Source: an uncultured Roseobacter sp. (GTDB taxonomy: Bacteria; Pseudomonadota; Alphaproteobacteria; Rhodobacterales; Rhodobacteraceae). From it: a stretch of 64,000 nucleotides of DNA. Of the stretch, positions 42,693 to 51,399 are shown piece after piece. The DNA is taken from the NCBI RefSeq assembly GCF_947499265.1, contig NZ_CANMNK010000004.1:62001-126000 (forward strand). Direction: 5' to 3'. Under the pieces are notes generated by a model that worked only from the letters and a program-made list of their open reading frames with translations, was not told the DNA's origin and ran no database searches. A program made the position numbers and the translations under genes. Position 1 is the stretch's first letter. Each line of letters opens with the position of its first letter.

Positions 42693-44768
42693 ATGAACGG
42701 ATTTCTGGTGGAACATGGCATCCGTCTCAATCTGTTCGGACCCTTCGAATTGCGCCGCGGCGATCAGTTTCTACCTGTTTCGGCGCGCAAAGATCGTGGA
42801 CTGCTGGGTCTCCTTGCCCTCTCGGCTGGCAAGTGCATGCTGCGCAGCCAACTCGCCGGTATTCTCTGGAGCGAGAGCAGCGAAACACATGCCCGGGACA
42901 GCCTGAAACAGGCCTTGCGCCGGTTGAAGTTGCTGTCTGAAGAGGCAGGGATTTGCCTGATAGAGGCGGATCGCCAGTCGGTCAGGCTCGGGCCCGAGTT
43001 GTCAGTTGACGTATTTGAGCTTCTGGAGGCGGCGGACGATCCTTCAGAGGATGTTTTGGGGTTGCGCCGTGGCCCGCTGCTGGAACGCCTGCAGATATCT
43101 GATCCGCTTTTTCGAGACTGGCTTCTCGGAGAACGCGCGCGGCTCGATGCCGTTTTCACGGATCTGGCTTTGCGCCTTATGCGGCGTGGCAAGGTCAGCA
43201 AGCAGTCCAACGCTACCTCTTATGCGGCGCGCCGTCTGCTTTCGGTTGATCCGTTCAATGAAGAAGCGGTGCGGACACTCATGCAGGGACACATCGAACG
43301 GGGCGAGCGAAGCCTTGCCTTGCGATGCTACGAGTCGGCGCGCGAACTGCTTGCCGAAAACCTCGGCATAGAGCCCGACCAAGAAACCACCGAGATGGCA
43401 GACCAGATCAGAGCGGCTGACACAGTGGCGCCCAATACTGTCGTCGCACCTTCGAACGGCATATTGATCGCTGTCCTGCCGTTCGTTGCGATAGGGGGCG
43501 ATCCGACGCAAGACTACTTTGCGGATGGGTTGACCGAGGACATCATTACAGATCTGGGCAAGGTTCGCGGAATTGGTGTGACAGCACGCAGTGTGGCCTT
43601 TGCACTTAAGAGGGAAAACACCTGTGCGATCAAGGTCGCGAAAAGCCTGGGCGCGAGCCACATCCTGCAGGGCAGCGTTCGACAGGATGAACAATCGGTG
43701 CGCGTGACCGCGCGGCTCATCGTGGGAGGGTCCGGAGACCAACTCTGGGCGGATCGGTTCGACCATCCCCTGACCGACATCTTCGTGTTGCAAGACCGGC
43801 TCGCACGCCGTGTCGTCGAAGAGCTGCGTGGAGCCCTGTTTCCGGACGTCGATACCGAGTTCAAAAGGGGCACGAAAGATATAGAGGCCTACAAGCTCTT
43901 CCTCAAGGCACGCTCCTTTTACCTACGTGGATTGGACCACCGCAGTCTTGGCACGGCACAGCTTCTGCTGACGCAGGCGGTTGAGCGTGATCCCGGATAT
44001 GCACAAGCCTTTGCGCTTCTGTCGCTATGCGAATTCTACCTGTCGATCCGTGGAGCAGGCGACCCTGGCTGCTCTCGCTGCGGTGACCTGGCGCACACGG
44101 CCTTCGGATTGGATGCGGATTTGGCGGAGGTCAGAGCCGCAGTGGGCCTTGGTCATTACGCCAAAGGCAATTATGGCGCCGCCGAGCGGCAGCTCGCCAT
44201 CGCGGCGCGGATGGATCCTGACCTCTTTGAGCCACCGTTTTTCCTCGCCCGAAATCACCGTGTTCGTGGCGACCGTGCCGAGGCGGCCCGTCTTTACGCG
44301 CAAGCGGCATCTTTGCGACGGGAAGACTATCGGTCTTCGGGTCTGCTTGCAGAAGAGCTCCGTGCCTTGGGCCGCAACGATCAGGCAATCGAGGCGCTTG
44401 ATGAGACATCGCGCCGGCTCGAGGCGGCGGTGGAGCGACATCCAGACAACACTGACGCCCTTGCGTTTGGGGCATCTGTCTACGCTGAGCTTGGTCGGAT
44501 CGATCAGGCCCAAGAATGGTGTCGCTGGGCAATGATCCTCGGAGATGGCGATGGTCTGGTGCAATTCAACTACAACCTTGCCCGGGCATTCGTACTGATG
44601 GGTCAACCCGACGACGCGGTAGAACGCTTGGCGCGTCTGTCAAAGACGTCAAACCTGGTAAGACGTCGTTTGATCGCTTGGATCGCAACGGATTTGGATT
44701 TCGCGGCTTTGCGTGAAAGTCAGACTTTCAAAGTGCTCATGGAGGAGCTCGACGGCTGCCACTTCTGA
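42693..44768 (+). CDS. BTAD-type transcriptional activator with TolB-like and TPR domains
   Basis: A 691-residue cytoplasmic regulator. Domains in order: OmpR-like winged helix (about 5-95, LNLFGPFELRRGDQFLPVSARKDRGLL), a bacterial transcriptional activator domain of helical repeats (about 100-240, ending ELLAENLGIEPDQET), a TolB-N/adenylate-cyclase-associated domain (about 260-395, VLPFVAIGGDPTQDYFADGLTEDI, GASHILQGSVR) and TPR-like helices to the end. No kinase or cyclase motif is seen. Such proteins resemble SARP/HilA-type activators of adjacent genes. ATG 42693 is chosen; GTG 42606 and GTG 42654 are in frame. It is divergent from the unknown operon and so probably its activator (inference). 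Confidence 0.8.
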   Translation: MNGFLVEHGIRLNLFGPFELRRGDQFLPVSARKDRGLLGLLALSAGKCMLRSQLAGILWSESSETHARDSLKQALRRLKLLSEEAGICLIEADRQSVRLGPELSVDVFELLEAADDPSEDVLGLRRGPLLERLQISDPLFRDWLLGERARLDAVFTDLALRLMRRGKVSKQSNATSYAARRLLSVDPFNEEAVRTLMQGHIERGERSLALRCYESARELLAENLGIEPDQETTEMADQIRAADTVAPNTVVAPSNGILIAVLPFVAIGGDPTQDYFADGLTEDIITDLGKVRGIGVTARSVAFALKRENTCAIKVAKSLGASHILQGSVRQDEQSVRVTARLIVGGSGDQLWADRFDHPLTDIFVLQDRLARRVVEELRGALFPDVDTEFKRGTKDIEAYKLFLKARSFYLRGLDHRSLGTAQLLLTQAVERDPGYAQAFALLSLCEFYLSIRGAGDPGCSRCGDLAHTAFGLDADLAEVRAAVGLGHYAKGNYGAAERQLAIAARMDPDLFEPPFFLARNHRVRGDRAEAARLYAQAASLRREDYRSSGLLAEELRALGRNDQAIEALDETSRRLEAAVERHPDNTDALAFGASVYAELGRIDQAQEWCRWAMILGDGDGLVQFNYNLARAFVLMGQPDDAVERLARLSKTSNLVRRRLIAWIATDLDFAALRESQTFKVLMEELDGCHF

Positions 44769-45528
44769 GGGGTCCGCTGCATTGATTTGAGCGTATTAGG
44801 AAAGCTCGGTATCACGGCTTTTCAGCTTGTCTTCTTGCATGCGTCGAACAGATCTCGGACGAAGCTGATCTCGTTGGTGACGCCGCGCTCACATCCGGCA
44901 AAATGGCGCTTGCGAATGGCGCGGAAGGTCTCGACGCCTTTGAACGTGGCTTTGGGGATGGACGTACTTTGGCGCAGGAGTGATCGTGTGCGGTGCTCAT
45001 CTGACAACTCAGGCGCGCTGAAGCTGCCGTTCGCCGCGATGCAACATGCCGGAATGCTGGGCTCATTGCCGACCTCAGGACAAGCCCAGCATCTTCTTGG
45101 AAAGCCGGTCGCGCTGTGATGAGGACGGCCCAAAGCCGCCACTCAGCTAATCAACCATTGCTGCGAAGCGGCGTCGAAAACGCGGACGTTAGTCAATCAC
45201 CCAGAATTCTTGCTCAAGCCATGACCGGGTCGCGAGAAGGAAGGGCCATGCCATGGAGCTGCTCGCGAGGTCCAGTTGCGCTCCTCCAACACTGCGTCCA
45301 ATGCAGATATTGTCGACTGCCTTTACATACTGCTGACGCGAGATTGTATTGGCGCGATCGCGTCACTCAATATGAAGAACGACAGTAGAAGTGTTCCGCA
45401 TGCCAAAGACTACGCCGGATGATCTCCATAGCTAGTTGCTTATCTTAAGCCAGACCTTTGATTTTCAGAATTTCCGAATAATCCGCTGTCGAATGCCCTT
45501 TCTGAAAAGACGTTAGTCCCTTGAACAA
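44769..45528. other. 760-nt decayed stretch between the activator and the oxidase fragment
   Basis: Apart from the transposase-like remnant (44822-45142 minus) nothing in this stretch is supported. The segment from about 45150 to 45528 has no frame with family resemblance, and its base composition drifts lower in GC than the neighbouring genes, as expected for decayed or acquired DNA. Confidence 0.5.
44822..45142 (-). pseudogene. C-terminal remnant of a DDE transposase (IS6-like, uncertain)
   Basis: Only the last 40 or so residues of this 106-residue frame look like protein: FKGVETFRAIRKRHFAGCERGV then NEISFVRDLFDAC. This resembles, from memory, the C-terminal tail of IS6-type transposases, ending in an Ile-Arg-Lys stretch and a final amphipathic helix. 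The catalytic D-D-E region and terminal inverted repeats are absent, so this is a fragment. The rest of the frame is probably noise. Confidence 0.35.
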
Positions 45529-46101
45529 TTAAGCCGCAACAAACGGCAGTCGCCTCGGGGTCTCTCCGGTTAGTGTCCGCAGAGCGTCACCGACAGCGGG
45601 CGCGATGGGCGGCGTACCAGGCTCCCCGATGCCAGTCGGTTCGATTTGGCTCTCTATGATAGCGATCTCGACTTCCGGCATCTCAGCATTGCGCATAATC
45701 CGGTAGGCGTCATAATTCCACTGATCAACCTCACCACCTTCCAACAGCGTGATTTCCTCGAACATCGCGGCGGACAGGCCAAAGCCGAGACCGCCGGTCG
45801 TCTGGGTTTCGATGATAGACGGGTTAATCGCGATGCCACAATCGACGGTCGCCCAGACCTTGTGCACATGCGGAGTGTCGCGCTCAATCGAGACATCAGC
45901 GATCATGGCGACATACTCGTTTGTGGATTTCGAAACCGTGCGGCAGCTGAACTTTAGCGTGTAAATTCTCGTAAAGGGTAAGGGTTTGAAATGTAGCCGT
46001 TTTCGGAATTCATCAGGTTGACACCTCAGTCTGGCAGGTGTTTCTGAGCCAACTAATGTTAGCATGACACGTGATGGAACAAAAAAAGCCCCGCTTAACA
46101 A
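45529..46101 (-). pseudogene. C-terminal fragment of a molybdenum hydroxylase large subunit (isoquinoline 1-oxidoreductase beta-like)
   Basis: From about 45951 down to the stop at 45529 the frame encodes the last 140 residues of a xanthine dehydrogenase/aldehyde oxidase-type molybdopterin subunit: DVSIE...VHKVWATVDCGIAINP, GGLGFGLSAAMFEEI, and the molybdenum-site loop GIGEPGTPPIAPAV with its catalytic-type Glu. Full-length proteins of this class have about 700 residues, so some four fifths are missing. The first 50 residues up to the ATG at 46101 do not resemble the family. No 2Fe-2S partner gene is nearby. Not expected to be functional. Confidence 0.8.
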
Positions 46102-46114
46102 ACAGTTAAGCGGG
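46090..46114 (-). terminator. Rho-independent terminator of the Bax-inhibitor-1 gene
   Basis: Perfect 10-bp stem CCCGCTTAAC (46090-46099) with GTTAAGCGGG (46105-46114), loop of five. On the minus strand it is followed by GCTTTTTTT, about 30 nt after the stop at 46145. Confidence 0.9.
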
Positions 46115-46144
46115 ACCTGTCGAGCACTTCGTGTTGGTGAAGTT

Positions 46145-46882
46145 TTACTCTCTGTTTCCGAAGAGCTGCAGCAGCATCATGAACATGTTGATGAAGTTCA
46201 GATACAGGCTCAATGCGCCCATGATACCCGATTTTTGCAGCCATTCCTGGTCGCCGTGATGGGCGTGCGCCAGATAGGTGTTCTTGATGTTCTGCGTGTC
46301 GTAGGCGGTCAGCCCCGCGAAGATCAGAACACCGATAGCAGAGATCGCAAACATGATCGCGGGGCTACCAAGGAAGAGGTTCACGATCGACGCCACAACC
46401 AGACCAATCACACCCATGATCAGGAAACTACCCCAACCGGAGATATCTTTCTTGGTGGTGTAGCCCCAGAGCGACAGACCGGCAAAGGCAATCGATGTGA
46501 TCAGGAAGATCTGCGCAATCGAGAAACCGGTGAAGGCAACAAAGATCCAGGCGAGGGACAGGCCCATCACGCCAGCAAAGGCGTAGAAGAACAGCTGCGC
46601 ACCAGCTGCCGACAGCCGATTGATGGCTGCACCAAAGGCAAAGACCATGCCCAGCGGTGCGAACATCACGATCCAGCCCAGAATATTGGGTTGCAAGGTG
46701 ATTGGATCACGGAAAACTGACAGCAGCGCAGGCGCGGTACCCACGGCCCAAGCCACGGCAAATGTGATCAACATGCCCACGGACATCGTGCCGTAGACTT
46801 TGTTCATATGGGCGCGCAGACCCTCATCAATCTGGGCGGCGCGGGATCCGGCCGATGACCGGATTGTATTCACGTCAGCCAT
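46145..46882 (-). CDS. Bax inhibitor-1 / YccA family membrane protein
   Basis: A 245-residue protein with seven hydrophobic helices, the family norm; members are pH-sensitive calcium-leak channels or modulators of the FtsH protease. The N-terminus (RAAQIDEGLRAHMNKVYGTM) and the C-terminal signature LTAYDTQNIKN with ALSLYLNFINMFMMLLQLFG are characteristic, including the paired-aspartate-region residue in TAYDTQ. ATG 46882 is fixed by a near-perfect GGAGGT 6 nt upstream. The gene stands alone and ends in a strong terminator. Confidence 0.95.
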   Translation of the reverse strand: MADVNTIRSSAGSRAAQIDEGLRAHMNKVYGTMSVGMLITFAVAWAVGTAPALLSVFRDPITLQPNILGWIVMFAPLGMVFAFGAAINRLSAAGAQLFFYAFAGVMGLSLAWIFVAFTGFSIAQIFLITSIAFAGLSLWGYTTKKDISGWGSFLIMGVIGLVVASIVNLFLGSPAIMFAISAIGVLIFAGLTAYDTQNIKNTYLAHAHHGDQEWLQKSGIMGALSLYLNFINMFMMLLQLFGNRE

Positions 46883-47060
46883 TGAGACCTCCAAATAATA
46901 CTTCTTTGATCGCGCGGCAGACCTTCTGCGCGCTCTGTCAAGAATATCGGTCCCTAACGGGTGTATTTCAAGGTTTTTCGGTCGGGAATGTGCCGGTTTG
47001 AGCGGAATTGGATAATAAAGTGTTACCAATTCGCTCAAACGGTCGCAAAATGCTGCGAAA

Positions 47061-47276
47061 TTACTGGTTTTTCCATGTGTTCGGCACATCCCACAGGTTG
47101 CGGTTGGCCTCGAGATCGGCGGCATCGCGGGTTACGCCGATGTCTTCGAGCGCTCTTGCGTCAAGCCGCGCAAGAGCCCGGCGGGATCGCCAAAGTGCCA
47201 GGTAGGTCATCAGACCGGTGCGACGGGAGCGGTTTGCACCCCGTGAAGTGGTGAAGAAGTGATCAATCAGTGCCAT
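47061..47276 (-). CDS. DUF1127 protein
   Basis: A 71-residue arginine-rich protein. The DUF1127 core is seen at about 25-60: LALWRSRRALARLDARALEDIGVTR followed by acidic residues. Small DUF1127 proteins are abundant in alphaproteobacteria and have been linked to phosphate/carbon metabolism and RNA turnover, without a settled mechanism. AAAGGAACTGACG precedes the ATG. It is divergent from a LysR-type gene, 117 nt apart, a typical layout for regulator and target (inference). Confidence 0.88.
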   Translation of the reverse strand: MALIDHFFTTSRGANRSRRTGLMTYLALWRSRRALARLDARALEDIGVTRDAADLEANRNLWDVPNTWKNQ

Positions 47277-47393
47277 CGTCAGTTCCTTTCGTGATGTATT
47301 CGATCTCTTTTATCAATTCTCTTGATGTATATGGCAGGACGTGTATCATTGTTAAAGCGAATGTTTGTGAAGCTATGCATCAGGATTGTTGAT

Positions 47394-48269
47394 ATGAGAA
47401 ATCTGGACGTCACCACGCTGCGCTCGTTTGTTGCTGTTGCGGATGCCGGGGGGGTGACCCGTGCGGCCGGGTTCCTGCATCTGACGCAATCCGCAGTTTC
47501 GATGCAGCTCAAGCGGCTTGAGGAGCTTCTGGGCCTCGAATTGCTGGACCGGTCAGGGCGCACCATCGCGTTGACGGCTTCCGGCGAACAGTTGCTTGTC
47601 TACGCGCGCCGGATGGTGGCGTTGAACGATGAGGTGATCAGCCGTCTCACCGATCAGGCCTATGAGGGCGAGATTGTTCTGGGGGTGCCGCATGACATCG
47701 TCTACCCCGCCATTCCGCAGGTGCTGAAACAGTTTCACGCCGCGTTTCCCCGCGTGAAGGTGCATCTGGTCTCGTCATATACGCGCGCGCTCAAAGAGCA
47801 GTTTGGCCGGGGTGAATGCGATCTCATCCTCACAACCGAAAACAATGTGGAGCCCGGTTCAGAGACGCTCTGCCGCAAGCCCTTGCGGTGGATTGGGGCG
47901 CCAGGGGGCGCTGCCTGGCGACAAAAACCACTCAAACTCGCCTTCGGGCGATTGTGCACTTTCCGTCCCCGTGTGGTTGAAGCCCTGGATGCAGCGGAGA
48001 TCCCGTGGGACGTGATCGTGGAAACAGAAAGTGACCGGACGATCGAGGCAACGGTGAGTGCCGATTTGGCAGTGCATACGATGATCGAAGGCACCGAACC
48101 ACCGCACTTGGAAAGGATTGAGCACGGCGGCGCCTTGCCCGACCTGCCCATGCAGTTGATCAATCTTTATGGCGCTCAATCCAAAAAGGGGGTGGTTCAG
48201 GATACGCTTGGCGACTTCCTGCGCCGGGCGTTCGCCGGGGCAGATCCGGTGCGGCTCAAAGCTGTGTGA
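47394..48269 (+). CDS. LysR-type transcriptional regulator
   Basis: A 291-residue regulator. The N-terminal winged helix-turn-helix is clear (LDVTTLRSFVAVADAGGVTRAA, LTQSAVSMQLKRLEELLG, residues 3-45), followed by the linker helix and a periplasmic-binding-like effector domain (from about 90, GEIVLGVPHDIVYPAIPQVL). Effector unknown. ATG 47394 is preferred because the protein then starts at the conserved HTH; several upstream in-frame ATGs add residues not seen in the family. Divergent to the DUF1127 gene. Confidence 0.9.
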   Translation: MRNLDVTTLRSFVAVADAGGVTRAAGFLHLTQSAVSMQLKRLEELLGLELLDRSGRTIALTASGEQLLVYARRMVALNDEVISRLTDQAYEGEIVLGVPHDIVYPAIPQVLKQFHAAFPRVKVHLVSSYTRALKEQFGRGECDLILTTENNVEPGSETLCRKPLRWIGAPGGAAWRQKPLKLAFGRLCTFRPRVVEALDAAEIPWDVIVETESDRTIEATVSADLAVHTMIEGTEPPHLERIEHGGALPDLPMQLINLYGAQSKKGVVQDTLGDFLRRAFAGADPVRLKAV

Positions 48270-48775
48270 TTTGAGCAAGCGGCTCCGCCAAATAGCGGAA
48301 TTTCCTGTGTCTCCGACCGACAAGTGCGATGCAAATAACCGTTGGTTCGGCGGGTATCCGCCGGATTGCGACTCGGATGGGCGTTTTTTGCCGATGCCTG
48401 CGCTCACGAAATTATTCGGAACAAGTGGCACTAAAGTGCATTTTTTGGCTCGATTTTCCAAATTTCAAAATGCGTCCTGCAACCTATGGTGGTTATCAAT
48501 GCGCTAAATTTTAGTGTTTAGTAAAATTTTTTATATAATAGACGCCGAAAGGCCTGAATTGGCAAAGCGTCTGAAAACCTTGAAGAAGACGGCCTGAAAC
48601 TGTTTCGACGCTGTTTACGCTCACGTCAATGGGATGGGTTTGTTATTGATTGCAACCCGATTTTGATTATTGTTTGACCTCGTAACGGTTTTGTGGTGAT
48701 CGCGGCTAGGTTGTGCCAAGAAGCAGTCCGGTCGATTGACCACCTTTTGACAAGGTAAATGCGAGGAATAATCAG
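48270..48775. other. AT-rich intergenic region before the XRE regulator
   Basis: About 500 nt. The part from 48480 to 48545 is strikingly AT-rich (TTTTAGTGTTTAGTAAAA and a TTTTTTATATAATA run), which may be a promoter or protein-binding segment. A short in-frame stretch at about 48540-48597 reads as IDAERPELAKRLKTLKK and stops, perhaps a remnant. A further AT-rich stretch lies near 48640-48680. No gene supported. Confidence 0.5.
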
Positions 48776-49147
48776 ATGGTACATGTCGTAGACGTTCATG
48801 TTGGAAAGCGCATCCGCCAGCGCCGCTGGCTGGTTGGCATGACACAGCAGAAGCTTGCGGAGTGTGTGGGCATCAAGTTCCAGCAGATCCAGAAATATGA
48901 AACAGGCGCGAACCGGGTCAGCGCCTCTCGCTTGTGGGATATTGCGGATGCGCTTGACGTTGATGTGGCATTCTTCTTCGAGGGCCTTAAATCCGAGACG
49001 GATGTCGAAGCAGCAAGCGAGTCCATCCCTGCCGATATGATGGGTGACAAGGAAGCGATGGATCTGGTGCGCTCCTACTATGCAATTCCGGAAAACCAGC
49101 GTCGCCGGTTGTTTGAATTGGCGCGCGTCCTCAGCGACGTCGCTTGA
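48776..49147 (+). CDS. XRE-family helix-turn-helix regulator
   Basis: A 123-residue DNA-binding protein. The helix-turn-helix lies at about 10-65 (VGKRIRQRRWLVGMTQQKLAECVGIKFQQIQKYE, ending SRLWDIADALDV). The C-terminal part (about 75-123) is a helical tail, SYYAIPENQRRRLFELARVL, found in a widespread alphaproteobacterial group of cell-cycle- or surface-linked XRE regulators. No ligand domain is present. The long AT-rich leader suggests its own regulation, perhaps autoregulation. Confidence 0.88.
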   Translation: MVHVVDVHVGKRIRQRRWLVGMTQQKLAECVGIKFQQIQKYETGANRVSASRLWDIADALDVDVAFFFEGLKSETDVEAASESIPADMMGDKEAMDLVRSYYAIPENQRRRLFELARVLSDVA

Positions 49148-49243
49148 TCACCAAAAACATATAAGACGCTAAATTTGGGGCGGCGCTTTGGAATAAGGAG
49201 CGCGGCCCTTGCCTCTTTTGGATGGGGCTGGCACGTCTTGTGA

Positions 49244-50062
49244 ATGACCAATATGCCCCGAAATCACACCCACGATACCGCAGCACTGGATGCGACGGCA
49301 CAGCGTATGGCGGATGCCGCCCGAAACGTGATCCTGCCGTATTTTCGGCGCCCGGACCTCTCCGAGCACAACAAGCTTGCCGGCGGCTATGATCCGGTCA
49401 CCGAAGCCGATCGCGCCGCGGAGCGGGCGATGCGAGATATTCTGGCCCAGGAGCGCCCGGAGGATGCGATCCTGGGCGAGGAATACGGGTCAACAGCAGG
49501 GACCAGCGGGCTGACATGGGTGCTTGATCCCATTGACGGAACACGCGGGTTTGTCAGCGGCACGCCGACCTGGGGGGTGCTTATCGCCATCTCGGATGAT
49601 CTGGGGCCATTCTACGGGCTGGTCGATCAACCCTACATCGGCGAGCGATTCATTGGCCATCACGGGCACGCACAGATGACTGGGCCCCATGGGCAGGCGA
49701 CGCTGCGTACTCGGACAACCAGCATGCTGGGCGATGCCGTCGTGTTCACCACCTTTCCTGAAGTTGGCACGACAAAGGAGGGGGCCGCCTTTCACGCGGT
49801 TGCGAAACACGCGAAGCTGACGCGTTATGGGATGGATTGCTACGCCTATGCTTTGCTGGCCGCCGGGCAGGTGGATCTGGTGATCGAGGCCGGGTTGCAA
49901 GCCTATGATATTCAGGCGCCCCTTGCATTGGTCGAGGCGGCGGGCGGCATCGTCACCGATTGGCAAGGTGAGCCTGCGCATCAGGGTGGGCGCGCGATTG
50001 CAGCGGCTAATACCGAAATTCACGCGCAGGCGCTTGCGATTTTGAAAGACGCGATGTCATGA
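49244..50062 (+). CDS. hisN: inositol-monophosphatase-fold phosphatase, HisN-like (histidinol-phosphatase)
   Basis: A 272-residue magnesium-dependent phosphatase. The metal site is complete: GEEYG (Glu79), WVLDPIDGTRGF (Asp95, Asp98) and the late Asp in AYDIQAPLALVEAAGG. The GTRGF variant of the usual GTxNF together with length points to the HisN-type histidinol-phosphatases that complete histidine synthesis in actinobacteria and alphaproteobacteria, rather than true inositol phosphatases; this assignment is by resemblance. Its stop overlaps the amidohydrolase start (ATGACA) by 4 nt. Confidence 0.82.
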   Translation: MTNMPRNHTHDTAALDATAQRMADAARNVILPYFRRPDLSEHNKLAGGYDPVTEADRAAERAMRDILAQERPEDAILGEEYGSTAGTSGLTWVLDPIDGTRGFVSGTPTWGVLIAISDDLGPFYGLVDQPYIGERFIGHHGHAQMTGPHGQATLRTRTTSMLGDAVVFTTFPEVGTTKEGAAFHAVAKHAKLTRYGMDCYAYALLAAGQVDLVIEAGLQAYDIQAPLALVEAAGGIVTDWQGEPAHQGGRAIAAANTEIHAQALAILKDAMS

Positions 50063-51399
50063 CAAAGCTGCTGCTTCGGGGCGCTGCGCATATCTTGACA
50101 ATGGATGATACGCGGCGCGAGCTTGAGGGCGCAGATATCCTGATTGCGGATGGGCAGATCGCTGCGGTTGGAGTCTCTTTGCAAAGTGACGCGCCGGTGT
50201 TGGATGTGAGCGGCTGCGTCATTACGCCGGGTCTCGTAAACACGCATCATCATCTCTATCAGTCGCTGACCCGCGCGGTGCCGGGGGGGCAGGACGCGCT
50301 GCTCTTTGGCTGGTTGCAGACGCTCTATCCAATCTGGGCGCGGTTCACGCCGGATCATGTCTTCACCTCGGCGCAGGTCGGGCTGGCGGAACTGGCGCTT
50401 TCAGGCTGTACGCTCAGCAGTGACCATCTTTATCTCTATCCGAACGGAACGCGGTTGGAGGATACCATTCACGCCGCAGCCGAGATCGGCGTGCGGTTTC
50501 AGCCCACCCGGGGCGCCATGAGCATCGGGATATCGGATGGGGGGCTGCCGCCCGACGGTCTGGTCGAAACCGAAGCGGCGATCCTGCAAGACTGCATCCG
50601 GGTGATCGACGCTTTCCACGATCCTTCGCCGGAGTCGATGTGCCGGGTGGGCGTTGCTCCCTGTTCGCCTTTTTCCGTCAGCCGGGATCTGATGCGCGAA
50701 GCGGCACATCTCGCGCGGGACAAAGCGGTGATGATGCACACGCATCTGGCGGAAAACGACGAAGACATCGCCTATTCGCTGGAGAAATTCGGCTGCCGGC
50801 CCGGGCAATACGCGCAGGATCTGGGTTGGGTTGGGCCGGATGTCTGGCATGCGCATTGTGTGAAGCTCGACGCGGCGGAAATTGCCCTTTTTGCCGAGAC
50901 GCAGACCGGCGTTGCGCATTGCCCCTGTTCCAATTGCCGTCTTGGCAGCGGCATCGCGCCGGTAAAAGCGATGCGTGCCGCGGGGGTGCCGGTTGGGCTG
51001 GGCGTGGACGGCTCGGCCAGCAATGATGCGGGCAACCTGGTGGCCGAGGCGCGGCAGGCGATGCTGTTGCAGCGGGTGGCGCAGGGGGCCGATGCGATGA
51101 GTGCACGGGCGGCGCTGGAGATCGCCACACGCGGCGGCGCGGATGTGCTGGGTCGGCCGGAGTGCGGGCGAATTGCGGTGGAGTGTCGGGCCGATATTGC
51201 GGTCTGGGATGTCTCGGGCATTGAAAGCGCGGGCAGTTGGGACCCTGCGGCGGTTCTGCTCGCGGGGCCGACGACGGTTCGGGATTTGATCGTGGAGGGG
51301 CGCAGGGTTGTGCAGAACGGTCAGGTGACATCGGTGGATATGAGCGCACTTGTGGCGCGGCAAAACCGGATGGCGCGCGACCTTCGGGGCGCGCTATGA
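50059..51399 (+). CDS. amidohydrolase, 8-oxoguanine deaminase-like
   Basis: A 446-residue metal-dependent deaminase of the amidohydrolase superfamily. Metal ligands are visible in PGLVNTHHHLYQ (His63, His65), MMHTHLAEND, WHAHCVKL and GLGVDGSASND (Asp). The sequence TPGLVNTHHHLYQSLTRAVP together with GVDGSASNDAGNL matches the 8-oxoguanine deaminase group (related to hydroxyatrazine hydrolase), which converts 8-oxoguanine to urate. No inserted transmembrane or signal sequence. It overlaps its neighbours on both sides by 4 nt, and a guanine deaminase lies just downstream on the other strand, pointing to purine salvage. Confidence 0.85.
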   Translation: MTKLLLRGAAHILTMDDTRRELEGADILIADGQIAAVGVSLQSDAPVLDVSGCVITPGLVNTHHHLYQSLTRAVPGGQDALLFGWLQTLYPIWARFTPDHVFTSAQVGLAELALSGCTLSSDHLYLYPNGTRLEDTIHAAAEIGVRFQPTRGAMSIGISDGGLPPDGLVETEAAILQDCIRVIDAFHDPSPESMCRVGVAPCSPFSVSRDLMREAAHLARDKAVMMHTHLAENDEDIAYSLEKFGCRPGQYAQDLGWVGPDVWHAHCVKLDAAEIALFAETQTGVAHCPCSNCRLGSGIAPVKAMRAAGVPVGLGVDGSASNDAGNLVAEARQAMLLQRVAQGADAMSARAALEIATRGGADVLGRPECGRIAVECRADIAVWDVSGIESAGSWDPAAVLLAGPTTVRDLIVEGRRVVQNGQVTSVDMSALVARQNRMARDLRGAL

